Source of the DNA: Neoarius graeffei
Lineage: Eukaryota; Chordata; Actinopteri; Siluriformes; Ariidae
Assembly: GCF_027579695.1 (NCBI RefSeq)
Contig: NC_083577.1
Span: forward strand, 56,512,283-56,576,282
Direction of reading: 5' to 3'
DNA: 64,000 nt
The position numbers and the translations under genes are program-made. Below, in pieces: positions 53,569 to 59,500 of this stretch. A model generated the notes under the pieces. It did not search any database, was not told the origin of the DNA, and saw nothing but the letters and a program-made list of their open reading frames with translations. Each line of letters starts with the position of its first letter. Positions within the stretch are counted from its first letter, which is position 1.

Positions 53569-56500
53569 AGTAAAATATATATATACACATATACACACAA
53601 TTTTCTATCCACATTTTATAAATCATATATAAAAAGACGCACAATGAAATCTTATAATAATCATTTAATTTTATTTACAATCATGAATTTAGATTGGCTT
53701 CTAAAAATGCATTCAAAAACAGGCTTAAAATGATCCATTACCTCATCAGACCCAGGGTTAAACTCGTACCCCACAGCCACGCATTTAAATCCATAGAAGC
53801 AGGCTTTTTCATCTTTCACATAATCTGATGCTGTTTCCAAGGAGAAGAGGGCCTCATTACCTTGCATTACAAATGAGAAAAATGCATGAGATAAATGATG
53901 GCAAACACTGGCAAACTCACACTATTCATTAATTTACATTTACATGCAGACATCCTTATCCAGAGTGACTTACAGAAGTGCTCTGAAGTCTCTATCAAAA
54001 AATACAACCTGATACTGGCTCACTAGGTCACAGACTAACAGTACTATCAGTCTAAAAGACTGGGGAGGTAATATAGTATGAAAAATGGAGAAAAGGTTTT
54101 TTTTTTTAAATACTTTACAGTTTTAAACATTTAATAGCTTGTAACTCCTACCTGGCAGGACTAGGACACTACAGGGCCAGCCATTGGATCCAGAGAACTT
54201 CTTGAGTTCGGTCCAAGCATTTATGGTCTCGTGTGTGAGTGCTTTGACACTCAAACTGGAGAAATGCAGAGTTCGGGTGGGAATGAGAACCCTCAGCACA
54301 TCCTCTGGCTGGGCTGTTCCGCACTGCTGGTCAAATTCGATAGTAATCCAGCGAACACAGTCTGGGAAGGACACCTAAAAAGAAAGCAGTTTTTCAACAA
54401 TCAAAAAAAAGTATAATTGTTAAATTAACAGTAACTGATCACTGGAGCAGTCTGCCAAACTAAAATACAACCCCGATTCCAAAAAAGTTGGGACAAAGTA
54501 CAAATTGTAAATAAAAACGGAATGCAATAATTTACAAATCTCAAAAACTGATATTGTATTCACAATAGAACATAGACAACATATCAAATGTCGAAAGTGA
54601 GACATTTTGAAATTTCATGCCAAATATTGGCTCATTTGAAATTTCATGACAGCAACACATCTCAAAAAAGTTGGGACAGGGGCAATAAGAGGCTGGAAAA
54701 GTTAAAGGTACAAAAAAGGAACAGCTGGAGGACCAAATTGCAACTCATTAGGTCAATTGGCAATAGGTCATTAACATGACTGGGTATAAAAAGAGCATCT
54801 TGGAGTGGCAGCGGCTCTCAGAAGTAAAGATGGGAAGAGGATCACCAATCCCCCTAATTCTGCGCCGACAAATAGTGGAGCAATATCAGAAAGGAGTTCG
54901 ACAGTGTAAAATTGCAAAGAGTTTGAACATATCATCATCTACAGTGCATAATATCATCAAAAGATTTAGAGAATCTGGAAGAATCTCTGTGCGTAAGGGT
55001 CAAAGCCGGAAAACCATACTGGGTGTCCGTGATCTTCGAGCCCTTAGACGGCACTGCATCACATACAGGCATGCTTCTGTATTGGAAATCACAAAATGGG
55101 CTCAGGAATATTTCCAGAGAACATTATCTGTGAACGCAATTCACCGTGCCATCCGCCGTTGCCAGCTAAAACTCTATAGTTCAAAGAAGAAGCCGTATCT
55201 AAACATGATCCAGAAGCGCAGATGTCTTCTCTGGGCCAAGGCTCATTTAAAATGGACTGTGGCAAAGTGGAAAACTGTTCTGTGGTCAGACGAATCAAAA
55301 TTTGAAGTTCTTTATGGAAATCAGTGTCATTCGGACTAAAGAGGAGAAGGACGACCCAAGTTGTTATCAGCGCTCAGTTCAGAAGCCTGCATCTCTGATG
55401 GTATGGGGTTGCATTAGTGCGTGTGGCATGGGCAGCTTACACATCTGGAAAGACACCATCAATGCTGAAAGGTATATCCAGGTTCTAGAGCAACATATGC
55501 TCCCATCCAGACGACGTCTCTTTCAGGGAAGACCTTGCATTTTCCAACATGACAATGCCAAACCACATACTGCATCAATTACAGCATCATGGCTGTGTAG
55601 AAGAAGGGTCCGGGTACTGAACTGGCCAGCCTGCAGTCCAGATCTTTCACCCATAGAAAACATTTGGCGCATCATAAGGAAGATATGACAAAAAAGACCT
55701 AAGACAGTTGAGCAACTAGAATCCTACATTAGACAAGAATGGGTTAACATTCCTATCCCTAAACTTGAGCAACTTGTCTCCTCAGTCCCCAGACGTTTAC
55801 AGACTGTTGTAAAGAGAAAAGGGGATGTCTCACAGTGGGAAACATGGCCTTGTCCCAACTTTTTTGAGATGTTGTTGTTGTCATGAAATTTAAAATCACC
55901 TAATTTTTCTCTTTAAATGATACATTTTCTCAGTTTAAACATTTGATATGTCATCTATGTTCTATTCTGAATAAAATATGGAATTTTGAAACTTCCACAT
56001 CATTGCATTCCGTTTTTATTTACAATTTGTACTTTGTCCCAACTTTTTTGGAATCGGGGTTGTATCTACATGTACTGAAACACCTGACTTTTTCAAGTTT
56101 GAGGAATTATAATCTTTACCTTATACTGGGTGACAGCAGCCTGCTTGTAAGGATGATCACTTTCCAAGACCGCATAATGACTTGAGGTTGTGCAAGCAGA
56201 CAGGCCCTGCTCAGGTTGGTTTCCAGTAGTGCTATCTGTAGACTGGTTAGGATTGAAGGCAGGTGGAGCATACTTCTGATTCAGTGCAGACACAGCAGGG
56301 AGAAGTTCCTGTACCAAACCAAACACCTCCACAGCAGCCTGACGAGAGCAGACGAATTAAAACGGACATTAAGCATCGAAATAATAATTCTATATGAGTG
56401 ATTCCACGCTTATGGGTACTGAAATGGGGACATGAACTTATTTTTAAAAATTCACCTAAAACCATTTCTTTTTTTACCATCAGGTCACAAAACATGTAAT

Positions 56501-59500
56501 CTTTAATGAATGATATGTTAAAAGATAACTTTAATTTTCTGAGATGTAATAAAAACATATTTATATGCCAAAGTCGAGCCTATGAGTTCCAAAATGATGT
56601 CTGTTACATTACTTCTGTTACGATTGTCCATCAATTAATTACAATCTAGCTATATACCATGTTAATCTTATTGAAAGAATGTGTATGTTTATTCTACTAC
56701 ACACGTTTATTAATTATATTTGCTAAAACATCACCTTCCTATGTTTCAAAAAGTAATTCTACATTGTTAAAATTGAGAATATATATGTCCACAACACTTC
56801 TGTTACGTTCTGACTTTGGCATATAAATATGTTTTTATTACATCTCAGAAAATTAAAGTTATCTTTTAACATATCATTCATTAAAGATTACATGTTTTGT
56901 GACCTGATGGTAAAAAAAGAAATGGTTTTAGGTGAATTTTTAAAAATAAGTTCATGTCCCCATTTCAGTACCCATAAGCGTGGAATCACTCAGATTAAAA
57001 AGGTATTACAGTGCGTCAAATAGCAAAGCAAATGCTTGCCTAAAACAAAGGATATGAAAAACAAAAATCTGCAGACAAAGCTAGCCATTTTCTTACCTTT
57101 GGTACAGAGGCAGCCACTGGGCCAATGTAGGCCAGAATAAGGGGAAGCAGCATGGAAAAAAGACTGGATGAGCTCAGCAACTCTGGAATGTCCTCAGCTG
57201 CAAAAAGAATAAATGGAACAAGTCATAATAATTTACAGTAGTAACATACGAGATGATGACAAAGTTTTATCCTCACCATCCACAGCAAAAGCTCTGTGCA
57301 GGAGGTCCTTAGCTGCCCGTACCACAGCACTAACCACCGAGAGAGCGCGGCTACAGTTTTTATCCTCCTCATTGGCTTTGCTTAGCAGCTGGGACTGCAA
57401 ATCTCCATCATATTCACTTCTGCAACGCAGAAGATAAACGAACAATATTAGCAACAAAAATTAAATGATTTGTAAAATGATATTTGCTGTTAAGCGAGTT
57501 AGGCTCTTTAAACTACAACGGGGTCTGACCACATAAAGCTGGATGCAGAGGTGGAATGTCTAACCTGTAGTAGAGAACCTGAGGAATCTGGCCTCTAGTC
57601 TGGTTGGTGCCATTACTACTGAGACTACAGGTACTGAAGGTGAAGGTCACGCCGTCAGAACACTGCACCGTGGTCATCCCTCCATCTCCATTAGCTGTGC
57701 GACTGCCATAGTTGCGCAGACGGACCGCATATTTCACATTTTCCTGCACAAGACAAATATCAGGAGTAAAACTGAATGAAAAATGTTGAGTGTCTATATG
57801 CAGACCACATGACAGAAGATTTAGAGTTGAGATTGAGCCAGCAATAAAATCACCTTCAGAGGCACAGCTTTGTCCAGTCGAATCTCAGCAATGTCACTAG
57901 GGCTATCATCAGTGCTGTAGGTGCCTTTAACCAGCTCCAAAGATGTCCATCTGTGGGAATGTGCCGAGTCTCCGTGGTGCTCTGTCTGTGCCTGAAAGAT
58001 GCATCAAAAATGCATTACATATTAGGCCATTTTGTAAATCTTCACTTTTCTAAAAGTTTCCAGGGGAAAAAAAGAATATACATTTTGAACCTAGTTCAAG
58101 CCAAGTTTCCATTCCTTCTACTCTTTCATAGAGAACAGTAAACCCCTGAAATAATCCTGGCTATTCCAGTTTTTAATTGAATTTAATATTATGATTTATG
58201 CTAAGCAATAGCTCTTACATCATCTGCAAGAACCTCCAGTTCGTATTCATGGATGCCTCCTCCCCCATAGACGCAGAAGCCCACCAGCACCACACCTGGC
58301 TTGTCTACACTAAAGCAGATGGCATCAGGGGAGCCATTGCCTGTGTTCCAGCTGCGGCCTTGACTGGTCTTAGTGAAACGACTGGGAGTGGACTTCACGG
58401 AGTGGAGAGAGTTCAGCCCATCCACCTGAATAAGGAGATTGTAAAAGAGAAACTTAAAAATATATTTGTACGAAAAGTGCACATACATTTTCCTTCATCA
58501 GTTAAACTCGCTACACTGCAAAAAATAAAAATCTTAGGAAGTTTGTCTATTTTCAAGTCAAAACATCTAGCCACCCTTATTATAAGACATAACTGCCCAA
58601 CAAGCAAAACCTCATTTAGCTAGAAAGGCTAGTTTTTAGACAGTCCATCTTGAAAATCTTGTATAGACAAAATGTCTTGAAAAAGTCTTATTTGGAGCAC
58701 CTTTGAAAATAAAACAAGGTTTTTTTTAAACAAGTAAGTACATTTTGGACATTTGTCAAATGCGGTTCATCTTGTTTCAAGAAAAAAAAAGTATGCTTGT
58801 TTTTGGAATAAATGAACTTTACGATTGAGATCCTTCTAGATGCTGTACACACTCTAGACCAGACAAGTGCCTTCAAAAAGGCTATGAGTGAGTGGAGGAT
58901 AAGTTCAGTGGTTTGTTTTTTTCCCCACCCACTCGTGAGTTTTTTTTTTTTTTTAATGTGTATAAGGGGTTTACAAGATCAGGCACCAAACCAAAAAAAA
59001 ACCAAACAAACAAACAGTCAGTGCCCCCAAAATGCATTGTTGCTTTGGCGTTGTGTAAGCACTCCAAGTCAAAATGCGTAGACGTTTGGGTCACCTTTCA
59101 TATCCTTAGGCCAAGTTTACATTAGACCGTATCTGTCTCGTTTTCTTCGCGGTTGCACTGTCCGTTTACATTAAAACGCCTGGAAACGGGAATCCGCCAG
59201 GGTCCACGTATTCAATCCAGATCGTGTCTGGTCCGGTGCTGTGTAAACATTGAGAATACGCGGATACGCTGTGCTGAGCTCTAGCTGGCGTCGTCATTGG
59301 ACAACGTCACTGTGACATCCACCTTCCTGATTCGCTGGCGTTGGTCATGTGACGCGACTGCTGAAAAACGGCGCGGACTTCCGCCTTGTATCACCTTTCA
59401 TTAAAGAGTATAAAAGTATGAAAATACTGCAAATACTGATGCAAATACTGCCCATTGTGTAGTTATGATTGTCTTTAGGCTTGCCATCCTTCCACTTGCA

